A DNA stretch of 64,000 nucleotides from contig CACOUL010000005.1 in the NCBI GenBank assembly GCA_902630355.1, forward strand, positions 55,184 to 119,183, written 5' to 3'. Under the pieces are notes generated by a model that was not told where the DNA came from, made no database searches, and worked only from the letters and a program-made list of their open reading frames with translations. Shown piece after piece: positions 57,078 to 64,000 of this stretch. Source of the DNA: Planctomycetaceae bacterium (GTDB lineage: Bacteria; Planctomycetota; Planctomycetia; Pirellulales; UBA7805). A program made the translations under genes and the position numbers. The first letter of the stretch is position 1, and the number at the start of each line of letters is the position of its first letter.

Positions 57078-57998
57078 TTACGCTTGAAAAAATAATCGTT
57101 GACCGATAAACAGCAGTTCTAATTTTTGGCTTTCGCTAGGAATCCGCTGGGACCAGTCATAGCGATCATTTCCACCATGCTCCCATTCGCCGCCTGAAAT
57201 GCTGTGCGAAAGAATGAATAGGGCGGGTGGCTGCCTGGCACCCTCGAAGCACACTACAAATTGATTTTCAGCCTCATAAAAATAGACCGTGAGCGTGCCA
57301 TCGATAGTCTTAAATTTTTGCTGCCACTTTTTCGGGGGCTTTTTCGGGGGCATTGCAGGCGAATCAGTTTGATCTGGAAGGCTGGTGTCGGCCGCTAGCG
57401 CTAACACGGGTTCACTCACTGCTTCTGCATCGGCAAAATCTGAGGCGATCGAGATAACCTGGGGTTCGGTGCGGAATACCCCCTCAAGCGTCTCAGACAT
57501 CGCTGAAAGTTGGCTGATCCACATTTCATACTCGGGGTCACCTTCCACCAATGCTGCATGAGCAGACAGCATTGTTGACCCATCCACAATCGTTGCTAGG
57601 CGATCTCGAACATCATCAACATAGAAGTCCGGCACCAACCCTGTGGGCCTGCCGAGTTCGAAATCGTCCTCGTGTATCCACAATCCCTGACCGCAACGGA
57701 GAACCAAAACTCCGCAGGCTGCCGATGATGGAATTTCAACATCGCCGGACCCCACAAGCGTGTTGGTGTCGGCCGGGATGGCGAACCAAAGTTTAAGATC
57801 GTCTTTGTTCTGCATCACCGCCATCCAGTTGATCGGAAGCTCATTTTCAATTTCGGGTTCTCCAAGAACATCGCTGAAGTCATAGAGCTTTCCGGACTCT
57901 ATCGCCCGGGATTGGCGAGCTTCTCTTCGATTTGCTTCCGCCTGCTCGAACAACTTTGTTGCGTCACTCACAAGCTTATGAAACCGATCATTACTCAT
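57078..57998 (-). CDS. Unknown protein of the protease/sigma/MazF-like operon
   Basis: A 306-residue protein that I do not recognise. The N terminus is a short helix (FHKLVSDATKLFEQAEANRREARQ). The centre is alpha/beta (WMAVMQNKDDLKLWFAIPAD). A proline- and lysine-rich linker (PPKKPPKKWQQKF) joins it to a C-terminal beta-rich domain (VYFYEAENQFVVCFEG, ALFILSHSISGG). It is separated from the sigma-like gene by 24 nt and from the protease gene by 20 nt. By position it might be the substrate, adaptor or anti-sigma element. Function unproven. Confidence 0.55.
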   Translation of the reverse strand: MSNDRFHKLVSDATKLFEQAEANRREARQSRAIESGKLYDFSDVLGEPEIENELPINWMAVMQNKDDLKLWFAIPADTNTLVGSGDVEIPSSAACGVLVLRCGQGLWIHEDDFELGRPTGLVPDFYVDDVRDRLATIVDGSTMLSAHAALVEGDPEYEMWISQLSAMSETLEGVFRTEPQVISIASDFADAEAVSEPVLALAADTSLPDQTDSPAMPPKKPPKKWQQKFKTIDGTLTVYFYEAENQFVVCFEGARQPPALFILSHSISGGEWEHGGNDRYDWSQRIPSESQKLELLFIGQRLFFQA

Positions 57999-58022
57999 GA
58001 TTACACCAATCTTTTACTGCGA

Positions 58023-59048
58023 TTACTCGCCGCGGGTTACTTGTTCACCAAGCAGCTGCAACTGAGTCATTTCGTGATAATACGTCGTTTTACTGACACC
58101 CAATTTTTTGCAAATCTCGGGAACTGTCAAACTCGGCGTCTCTTTTAGTGCTGCGATCAAATCGAGGAGGCGCTGCTTGACCTTCTTCGTTCTCCGCAGC
58201 CCTTTAATGGCGGTCTTCAATCTCTCGATATCGACCTCCAGGGCTTCCCTAGCGTCATAACGCGTTTCTGACAATTCTTCCGGATCTTCTGGGTGACCCA
58301 CGGCATCAGACTCCCCGTAAGCACTTTCTGATCCTTGAGTTATACCTTTTATTTTTCTTTGGGAAGGCGCTCGCTCACGAATCACTGCCAGCAGCTCTCC
58401 AAATTTACAGCTGCCGCTGCTAATCACCTCCAATAGAGCCTCGGCAACCTCTTTATCCGGCACGCTACGCGTTAACATCACAGACCAGATATCATTTGCC
58501 TGCACGAGCGATTGCAGGGCTAAGGTGTCGAGTGCGGCCTGACAATTCTCCGTGGCGAGAACCACCTCTTCGTTCAAGGCGAGCCGATCGCTCGAGTGCA
58601 AATTCCCCTCTTTGTGTAATAAACCAATCGCCGATTCAATCTGCTTGAACCGCTTGTAACCATCCGGATCGACTTTTTTTTGCAGATCGTGGATAAGCTG
58701 TTCAACAATCCGTGTTACACAGGGATCGATCGTGTCGCCACGTTCGACGTATTCAATAAGTCTTTGTCGCCTGTCAATGAACGCCCGCTCATAGCAAAGA
58801 CAGATTAACTCTTCGTAGGCATCATCATCCCAATCGGGCTGCATCGAGATCCCGAGATAACCGGGCTTGATAATACCCTTTTTGTGAATTTGTGATTTTG
58901 CAATGCGAAGTAGTTTTTTGCGGACTGCCTCGCCATTTTTTCGATCTTCACGTCCGCTGCGTATCAGGGTTATGTGTTCCGTAAAAACCTGATCGTCATC
59001 ACGTGGCGACCGAGATGAGTCGTCAGCAAGATTATTCGGCGCAGCCAT
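58023..59048 (-). CDS. Sigma-factor-like protein with C-terminal HTH
   Basis: A 341-residue protein. Residues about 75-135 resemble sigma70 region 2: DDDAYEELICLCYERAFIDRR, then TRIVEQLIHDLQKKVDPDGY, matching the DAEEL..ERA..../IARNLI-DL-R pattern of ECF sigma factors. The last 40 residues are a helix-turn-helix (LTVPEICKKLGVSKTTYYHEMTQ), where region 4 is expected, after an insertion of about 150 residues. It could therefore be a divergent sigma factor or a related transcription regulator. A GGGGA ribosome-binding site precedes the ATG, which lies 2 nt after the MazF-like stop, so the two are tightly coupled. Confidence 0.55.
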   Translation of the reverse strand: MAAPNNLADDSSRSPRDDDQVFTEHITLIRSGREDRKNGEAVRKKLLRIAKSQIHKKGIIKPGYLGISMQPDWDDDAYEELICLCYERAFIDRRQRLIEYVERGDTIDPCVTRIVEQLIHDLQKKVDPDGYKRFKQIESAIGLLHKEGNLHSSDRLALNEEVVLATENCQAALDTLALQSLVQANDIWSVMLTRSVPDKEVAEALLEVISSGSCKFGELLAVIRERAPSQRKIKGITQGSESAYGESDAVGHPEDPEELSETRYDAREALEVDIERLKTAIKGLRRTKKVKQRLLDLIAALKETPSLTVPEICKKLGVSKTTYYHEMTQLQLLGEQVTRGE

Positions 59049-59050
59049 GC

Positions 59051-59413
59051 TTAATCCCCATCCTCGATGCCAAACTGACGCTGCAATGCGACTTGCAACC
59101 TTTCCAGATCTGATTGCCGTAAGGTTCCCATCTGATCAAGCACACCAACGCGATTGCCCGAAAAAACCTTCGGATTGATTGCAAATGACGTTGTTTTCTT
59201 TAACCCGTTACTCGGGTCCGGCTCAATGATGACCTCTGCGTAGTGATAGCGGGCCGAACGGATATCCGTTCCTTTGACCATCACCGCCTTGAAGCCGCCG
59301 TGTTGATAACCCGTGCAGGCTGCCGGATGATGCTTGCGGTTTGCTGCCTCGAATCCCCACCATTTGTCGGGAAATTCAAGAACCTGTCCGGTGAGTCCAC
59401 CATCTGCATTCAC
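59051..59413 (-). CDS. MazF/PemK-like protein
   Basis: A 120-residue protein with the layout of the MazF/PemK beta-barrel: TGQVLEFPDKWWGFEAANRK, HHPAACTGY (the HPA.V strand), SNGLKKTTSFAINPKVFSGN and RVGVLDQMGTLRQSDLERL (the L.K.S..........R..G.L ending). MazF proteins are RNA endoribonucleases, but homologues such as CalpT act as inhibitors of a sigma factor instead. The GTG start has GGGG 6 nt upstream. There is no obvious antitoxin next to it; its immediate partner is the sigma-like gene 2 nt downstream. Confidence 0.6.
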   Translation of the reverse strand: MNADGGLTGQVLEFPDKWWGFEAANRKHHPAACTGYQHGGFKAVMVKGTDIRSARYHYAEVIIEPDPSNGLKKTTSFAINPKVFSGNRVGVLDQMGTLRQSDLERLQVALQRQFGIEDGD

Positions 59414-59628
59414 ATCGAGCCCCTTTACTACAACGAAAGTTATCAGACTGAAAATCCAGAAACAGACCGAGCCTGAAATAAACCGCTTTTTATCGTCTCA
59501 ATTCATGGATCGATGGTCAACTGGCATAAAATCCCCAGATTTATCCGGAGGGTTGTCAGAAACGGTCGTTACCGAAAGAGGTCTGCTGGTATGCAGCGGC
59601 ATAGCAACATCAGAAAGAGAGAAACGCC

Positions 59629-60018
59629 ATGAAAAACGATCCCGAAATACCGCGTCAGCAACTCACCCACAACGGATTTGCCGTCCCGATGGATGACATT
59701 ACCACAGGTCAATTTGTATCGGTACTCGGCAGCAATCTTCCTGCATCGATGAATCGGGTACCCGGCCGGTGCGATCACCCCTTTGATTTGAATGGCCGAC
59801 GGGTTACGCCGGGCACCCCGCTGATCGTCTTGAAGATTTCCTTACCGTTTGTGCTTTGCGGAATTGTCGGGCCGAAAAAAACCATGTCGGGGCCCATCGT
59901 CATCGATATGCGGGCATTCCAGCTCTGCCGATTGAGCGAGGATTTCATCCGCGGCGTCGTCGATTTTGACGAGAATTTGCCTGAGAGTCTCGACAGCAAC
60001 GAGAACGGAGCAGTTTAG
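59629..60018 (+). CDS. Unknown protein between the protease operon and the RT gene
   Basis: A 129-residue protein that I do not recognise. It is mostly beta in character (VLGSNLPASMNRVPGRCDHP, PLIVLKISLPFVLCGIVGPKK) with no membrane span or known motif. GAGAG precedes the ATG by 8 nt. It is on the plus strand, divergent from the MazF-like operon, and converges on the reverse transcriptase gene with 29 nt between stops. Whether it belongs to either system cannot be told. Confidence 0.5.
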   Translation: MKNDPEIPRQQLTHNGFAVPMDDITTGQFVSVLGSNLPASMNRVPGRCDHPFDLNGRRVTPGTPLIVLKISLPFVLCGIVGPKKTMSGPIVIDMRAFQLCRLSEDFIRGVVDFDENLPESLDSNENGAV

Positions 60019-60047
60019 TAGAACTTTCTGCAGCTATCGAGCCGCGG

Positions 60048-63000
60048 CTATCGCGATGTCTCGCCGTCTGCACCTGCTGCAGAATCGACATCGTCACCCC
60101 GCTCAGCAGCACGGATTCCGTGATATTTTTTCCAGCTGAATTTTTTGCGGGCATCAACGGAAACTTGCTTCCAACGGTTTTCCGTCGCCAACCTTTCAAG
60201 CATCACCACCATTCGACGCAAAATTTCATAACGCACAACAAGCCCTTCAAACGGCTCCAGCCTCAGATCATCAGGGGCATGATAAGAATCCCACTCTTTT
60301 CCGTACTCTGTTTGCCAGTCTCGACCAAGAATAGCCGCTACCAGCTTTTGAATATCACGCCATTCTTTCCGCCGTGAGGGTTCACTCGCATGACTTTTAC
60401 GGTTCCGCAACTGGACGATCACTTTAACAATTTTGGTATTCATTCCATCTCTCGCTTTGTATCGAAAAACGTTTTTCATCTCCTGTAGCAGGCAACGCTT
60501 TTTCACATCATCTTCTGAATTGCCTTTCGGCAACTCCGAGGGTCGCTTGGGCAGTGGTTCGGTCCAGCATGCAGGATCAATCCGCTCCATCGTGTCCTCA
60601 TACAAAGCTTGTGCAAAATCCTGCAGTGCGATCCACTGAGAATCATCATTCACCTGCAGCTTCTCTTTCAACATGGCTGCGGTCATGCTGATGTTTGGAG
60701 AGGCCTGAAAAATTTTATCTTCGTCCGAATTTGACTGGAGCCTGGAATACACTTTCTCGAACTTACTGAATTGCGTTTGAATAGAATCACCCGGCGCAGC
60801 CTGCCATGGATTGTGACGTAACCCGCTCTTCCAAGCCTTTGCATCTTCCAAGCTTTGCTTCGCACTTTGATTGAAATAAAGGCTCAATGATTCAAGGATC
60901 ACATATTGCTTCATGTGTAAGGGCGTTTCCCCCGTGGAATCCATCTTGAGTGTTTTTTCAATTTTCTGGACTGAAAGATAGGCGGATCCGTCATCGTCGC
61001 GGTTCACCAGTCGCTGGTTCTCCCAGGACTTAATCCGGAAATAGTCGAAGAGGACATTCGACTTGTACGACTGTAAACGTTTAGCTCCGCCATAGATACC
61101 GAACTTCGGTAATCCACCGATAAACAGTTTCTCAGCTGCATCAACCCATTTATCATATTCCGCATGTGTATTGGCAACGCTCTGAAATCGTTTCTTATAT
61201 GCCTCGGCCCGCGGTAGAACATTTGCGGCAAACCATTTTCGATGGGCTTCCCAATGACTGATTATTTCTTGTGCCAGCGGCGCGATTCTCCGCGAGACAG
61301 TCTCGGGCTTGCTTTCCGCAGGCGGTGGCGCCGGATCGCTTTCTTTTTTATCGGCCGTTCTGGTTGTTGCTGTGGATTTCGGTGCTTCGACATCCTGTCG
61401 ACTGTCAATCGAGATCTGCTTAAGGGACCGCTGCATCTTCGAGTGCCAGTCCCGGATCGAGCTGAACGGATACTGATCGGGTGCCGCGCCGAGAAACCCC
61501 TCAACTCCCTTGATGTGATGCCAGTAGCGTGTCACTGCAATCGCATGGTCCTGCCGTAATAAAAAGAAATCGAGTGGCTTGCCCACACTTTTGATGTGGC
61601 AGAGGGTTTCACCTCCCTGGCTGAACGACAATGCGTTCAGATTTTCCGTGTCATGACACGACACTGTAATCTGCTGCTGCCACGAGGCTGCCAATAACCA
61701 TTCGACAATGCGCCATGATCGCTTGCCGGACACCTGATTGATTTCTGCCGTATAATGTTCAAACCATGGCATCCAGTCGACCAGCACACGCTCCACATTT
61801 AATGAAACACCCTGCTGCCTGAGCATTAATATCGCCAGACGCTCTGCCGAGAGACAATTACGGGCAAACGAACCGCACTTCCATCGATGGCCTTGATCCA
61901 GTGAAATAAATTGCGGCTTCACAAAATCAGACTGCTCCTGCCACTGCATCGCGTTGACAACAAAAGGTTGACTATTGATTTTATGCAGAATTGATCGTAC
62001 ATGCTTTGATTTGCTGCGAGGCAGCTTTACCTGCTTGTCATTCACCAGCAGACCGGTTACGCGATGGCCTTCGGCAAGAAATGATGCCCTGCTTTTTCTA
62101 TCCTGTAGTCGATAACCAGTATGATGAAGAGCGTCTTTTATATCATCGCGACAGACGTGCAGAAAATCTTTTGGCCGTTCGATGCCGCCCTCTCTGGCAG
62201 TGCCTTGAGAGATTGAAATCGTGATGTCATCAAAATAGCGTGTGTATGTGAATTGATTTTCCCCGAATCTGGATTGCAGTCGGCCGCGGATCTTCTCGTC
62301 ACACGGCACAAAAGCAAGGTTTGCGAGCAGGGGCGAGAGCGGGGATCCCTGCGGAAGTTTCCCGCGGTGTGTTGCAAGTTTTGCGATCAGAAGCTGAGCG
62401 TCAGTTTTCCAGGAGAGCGTCGGCGCGTTACGGAGGGCAGCTTCCTGGTCCAGCTGATCGCCGTCTACCATGGGGATGTCTTTATGCATGCAATAATGCA
62501 GCCCTGAGATCACATGACTCAACCTCGTGCTCGGAAAAAAATCTTTCAAGTCAAAATTTGCGATCAGATAGTTTCCCGTGTGTGCCGCGGCGTTGTGGAA
62601 CATCGGCCCGGGGCGACCCGCATGGCAGCCAAAGACATAATCCGGAACCGCACCTGATAGTGACGGGCCGATAATTTTCAGCAGGGCCTTTTGCAGTCGT
62701 CTGAGAGGTGGGTTTGGAATCCACAGGTAACGCTTTCCCCGTGATTTGGGGATCGTAGCCCTCCGATAGAGCGGGCCCCATGATTTTGGTTTTGCCCGCT
62801 CGGTTTCACGACGCGTGTCGAGCGCTTCGAAGGCTGCGGGCCTGAATGCCATCGCATGAATCAGCTTCGGCGAAATCCAACGGTATCTGCGTCGGACCAG
62901 ATGCGTCAGCATCCGCACCAGGCGTCTTTTTTCACGCGATGGCAGCCTCGTGTAGAGCAGATCGCGTGCAATCGAATCGCCGGCCCCGTACACCCAGGAA

Positions 63001-63593
63001 AACAGATGCGCCCGCGTTCTGATGAATTCACTACGCGCCGCGGGCACGAGCAATTCTACCGGGGGAGCGGGAAGTTTTTCCAACAACTCCGGAAATTCTC
63101 GTCCTGCGAATTTGAATAATCCCAGATCATCCAGCGATTCAACAAATTCTTTAACCCTGTCGGGCGAATCACCGAGAAAGCCACAAGAATTCGAAGATTG
63201 TGAAGTAGACTTTTTTTTGCTTTTAAGTCTTTTTTCAATCGAATCTCTCAGGTCAGATCGTTTATCCCCGTCACAAGCCGCTGCTCGGAACGCCGGGTGT
63301 GGTTGTCCGATTTCTGTGGGTCCGAACCAGACAGCGACCAATTGTTCGGCAGGGCAGGCTGACAAATAGGTCCGTAGACGCTGACTGAAACCGTCCTCCG
63401 CCTTGAGCGTTTCATCTAAATGACCATCAAATAGAACCCGCTCTGAGTTGGTCTTGATATACACGTGCCCCCCCGAAGAAAAAAGCAATGCGGATACCTG
63501 CCTCAGGTGCCCTACCGCGTGTATATACGTATTCGCGTGTTTAAGCGTATATACTTCGCGAAGTGGCTTCGGACAAAAATAGTCCCACTCCAC
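60048..63593 (-). CDS. Retron-like reverse transcriptase fused to a HEPN-type domain
   Basis: A 1181-residue protein if started at the GTG at 63593; the true start is unclear (see 63464-63593). RT core residues about 285-540: IPNPPLRRLQKALLKI, FDLKDFFPS (catalytic Asp348), LPQGSPLSPLLANLAF, YTRYFDDITIS (catalytic DD 455-456) and RVTGLLVNDKQVKLPR, in the order and style of retron RTs. Residues 1-280 are an N-terminal extension, 560-780 an unknown region, and 785-1150 helical. At 1063-1068 lies RNRKSH, matching the RNxxxH catalytic motif of HEPN ribonucleases, inside the helix KIVKVIVQLRNRKSHAS. RT plus HEPN is the architecture of AbiA-like phage-exclusion proteins. It is probably monocistronic. 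Confidence 0.8.
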   Translation of the reverse strand: MEWDYFCPKPLREVYTLKHANTYIHAVGHLRQVSALLFSSGGHVYIKTNSERVLFDGHLDETLKAEDGFSQRLRTYLSACPAEQLVAVWFGPTEIGQPHPAFRAAACDGDKRSDLRDSIEKRLKSKKKSTSQSSNSCGFLGDSPDRVKEFVESLDDLGLFKFAGREFPELLEKLPAPPVELLVPAARSEFIRTRAHLFSWVYGAGDSIARDLLYTRLPSREKRRLVRMLTHLVRRRYRWISPKLIHAMAFRPAAFEALDTRRETERAKPKSWGPLYRRATIPKSRGKRYLWIPNPPLRRLQKALLKIIGPSLSGAVPDYVFGCHAGRPGPMFHNAAAHTGNYLIANFDLKDFFPSTRLSHVISGLHYCMHKDIPMVDGDQLDQEAALRNAPTLSWKTDAQLLIAKLATHRGKLPQGSPLSPLLANLAFVPCDEKIRGRLQSRFGENQFTYTRYFDDITISISQGTAREGGIERPKDFLHVCRDDIKDALHHTGYRLQDRKSRASFLAEGHRVTGLLVNDKQVKLPRSKSKHVRSILHKINSQPFVVNAMQWQEQSDFVKPQFISLDQGHRWKCGSFARNCLSAERLAILMLRQQGVSLNVERVLVDWMPWFEHYTAEINQVSGKRSWRIVEWLLAASWQQQITVSCHDTENLNALSFSQGGETLCHIKSVGKPLDFFLLRQDHAIAVTRYWHHIKGVEGFLGAAPDQYPFSSIRDWHSKMQRSLKQISIDSRQDVEAPKSTATTRTADKKESDPAPPPAESKPETVSRRIAPLAQEIISHWEAHRKWFAANVLPRAEAYKKRFQSVANTHAEYDKWVDAAEKLFIGGLPKFGIYGGAKRLQSYKSNVLFDYFRIKSWENQRLVNRDDDGSAYLSVQKIEKTLKMDSTGETPLHMKQYVILESLSLYFNQSAKQSLEDAKAWKSGLRHNPWQAAPGDSIQTQFSKFEKVYSRLQSNSDEDKIFQASPNISMTAAMLKEKLQVNDDSQWIALQDFAQALYEDTMERIDPACWTEPLPKRPSELPKGNSEDDVKKRCLLQEMKNVFRYKARDGMNTKIVKVIVQLRNRKSHASEPSRRKEWRDIQKLVAAILGRDWQTEYGKEWDSYHAPDDLRLEPFEGLVVRYEILRRMVVMLERLATENRWKQVSVDARKKFSWKKYHGIRAAERGDDVDSAAGADGETSR
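63521..63589 (-). repeat. Nested inverted repeats in the RT leader
   Basis: Perfect 9-nt arms GTATATACG (63521-63529) and CGTATATAC (63546-63554) with a 16-nt loop; a palindrome ACTTCGCGAAGT at 63553-63564; and a nested pair AGTGG (63562-63566) with CCACT (63585-63589), enclosing GGAC/GTCC. The palindrome and the AGTGG stem share bases, so they are mutually exclusive. These lie between the promoter at 63674-63701 and the later possible starts of the RT, and could form a structured leader, an operator cluster or part of a retron-like RNA. Confidence 0.5.
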
Positions 63594-63663
63594 ACGCTAT
63601 CAGACGTCGTAACAACGCCTTACTCCTCGCGAGCAGAGAAAACAACCAGGTGCTAATCCGCAT
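63541..63663 (-). CDS. Possible 40-residue leader peptide before the RT
   Basis: A short frame opening at an ATG only about 4 nt after the predicted start site, encoding MRISTWLFSLLARSKALLRR and 20 more residues ending in SIYA, with a hydrophobic middle. It overlaps the GTG at 63593 in another frame and ends before the later possible RT starts (TTG 63488, GTG 63464). It may be a leader peptide or chance; no ribosome-binding site fits a 4-nt leader. Confidence 0.25.
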   Translation of the reverse strand: MRISTWLFSLLARSKALLRRLIACGVGLFLSEATSRSIYA

Positions 63664-63673
63664 TGCTTCTTTG

Positions 63674-63701
63674 ATTATATATTTTGATTATTGCCATACA
63701 A
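63674..63701 (-). promoter_or_regulatory. Promoter for the reverse transcriptase gene
   Basis: On the minus strand TTGTAT (63701-63696) is followed after 16 nt by a perfect TATAAT (63679-63674). The start site would fall near 63667, giving a leader of about 70 nt to the GTG at 63593 or about 200 nt to the GTG at 63464. Confidence 0.6.
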
Positions 63702-63774
63702 CCTACCGAAGCTAAGCGCCTCGGCTATTTTTACTGCGTTTTTCGCCATATCAAGCGTGTGCATCTCCGAAACT

Positions 63775-63981
63775 TCAGCTGGCCGTCACCACCGCATTGG
63801 CGTTGATCTGATTAATCTTCTGCTTGACGATCTCGAATTTTAATCGTGCCATCGTCCAGCCTCCGCACGCGCTGCACCGATGCGACTCTTCGGCAGCCCG
63901 CGGTTCGCGCGCTTGCAGCACCGCCAGTGAATCGGCCGTGATCAGCCTCGATCGATCGGTGACGAGGGATCCGTGCGTCAT
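63775..63981 (-). CDS. Small unknown protein with a strong ribosome-binding site
   Basis: A 68-residue protein starting MTHGSLVTDRSRLITADSLA, with one CxxC pair in CSACGGW and an end rich in Asn and Ala. GAGGAGG stands just before the ATG, the best ribosome-binding site in this part of the window, so it is probably translated. The function is unknown. It is upstream of the RT promoter on the same strand; whether the gene is complete to the left is certain (stop at 63775), and its own promoter lies beyond the window. Confidence 0.5.
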   Translation of the reverse strand: MTHGSLVTDRSRLITADSLAVLQAREPRAAEESHRCSACGGWTMARLKFEIVKQKINQINANAVVTAS

Positions 63982-64000
63982 GCTTCCTCCTCATTAAAAC

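Noticed and set aside
55213..59413. A true type III CRISPR-linked CalpL-CalpT-CalpS locus
   Set aside because: No CRISPR repeats, Cas10 or SAVED domain are visible in the window, so only a resemblance is claimed.
59051..59413. A classic MazEF toxin-antitoxin pair
   Set aside because: No small antitoxin gene precedes the MazF-like gene; its coupled neighbour is the sigma-like gene.
63594..63774. A typical retron msr-msd RNA
   Set aside because: Inverted repeats exist, but I cannot identify the usual a1/a2 flanks and branching guanosine with confidence.

Overview
The window reads as a chromosomal segment of a bacterium most like the Planctomycetota. This is an inference from gene content: an aminofutalosine (mqnE) menaquinone locus with UbiA-, UbiX- and UbiE-type partners, a YHYH-domain secreted protein, a PmoA-like secreted protein, a PhhA-type phenylalanine hydroxylase, and several single-membrane-span or zinc-ribbon proteins of a kind common in that phylum. 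Sigma70-like promoters with good -35/-10 boxes are visible at a few places (HU gene, nth, the NTPase gene, the reverse transcriptase gene).

Positions 1 to about 39,000 are ordinary, G+C-rich housekeeping DNA. In order: a partial M24 aminopeptidase; larB-nnrD; the menaquinone run mqnE-mqnP-ubiX-ubiE; a PpiD/SurA-like chaperone divergent from topA; acpS-trpS-pyrD; a small lipoprotein and an HU-family protein; a YkgJ-type cysteine-cluster protein; the molybdopterin set moaA-moaE-moaD; a large FAD/Fe-S oxidoreductase; folE; LON-domain and DUF309 genes; nth, dcd, acnA, nfo; phhA; queC-queE; rmuC; an MFS permease and idi; a PmoA-like protein, a GGDEF protein and a YHYH protein. The dCTP deaminase-like protein has Gln where the family has its catalytic Glu.

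From about 39,050 to the right end the sequence is more A+T-rich and all recognisable genes are of the defence or conflict type. Three blocks follow one another. Block A (39,182-47,481) is a restriction-modification system in two converging transcription units: a C5-cytosine methyltransferase with an unknown C-terminal extension, a predicted PD-(D/E)XK endonuclease, and on the other strand a DUF4420-like PD-(D/E)XK protein, a Z1-type helicase and a MORC/MutL-like ATPase. Block B (47,663-55,148) is a minus-strand cluster (unknown protein, PD-(D/E)XK-like protein with coiled-coil, stand-alone vWA protein, small acidic protein) divergent from a 1257-residue P-loop NTPase with Sel1-like repeats, which has its own promoter and a palindrome at the start site.

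Block C (55,213-63,981) is the most unusual. A tight four-gene minus-strand operon encodes a MazF-like protein, a sigma-factor-like protein, an unknown protein and a protein with a Lon-type Ser-Lys protease signature joined to TPR-like helices. The protease/MazF/sigma set resembles the CalpL-CalpT-CalpS signalling cascade of type III CRISPR systems, but no CRISPR array, Cas protein or SAVED domain is visible here. Beside it lies a 1181-residue protein with a retron-like reverse transcriptase core and a C-terminal HEPN-type RNxxxH motif, preceded by its own promoter and a leader rich in inverted repeats. A plausible reading is that block C contains one or two undescribed antiviral systems: a CRISPR-less protease-released sigma factor pathway and an RT-HEPN abortive-infection protein. 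No integrase, transposase, tRNA, rRNA or CRISPR array was found in the window.
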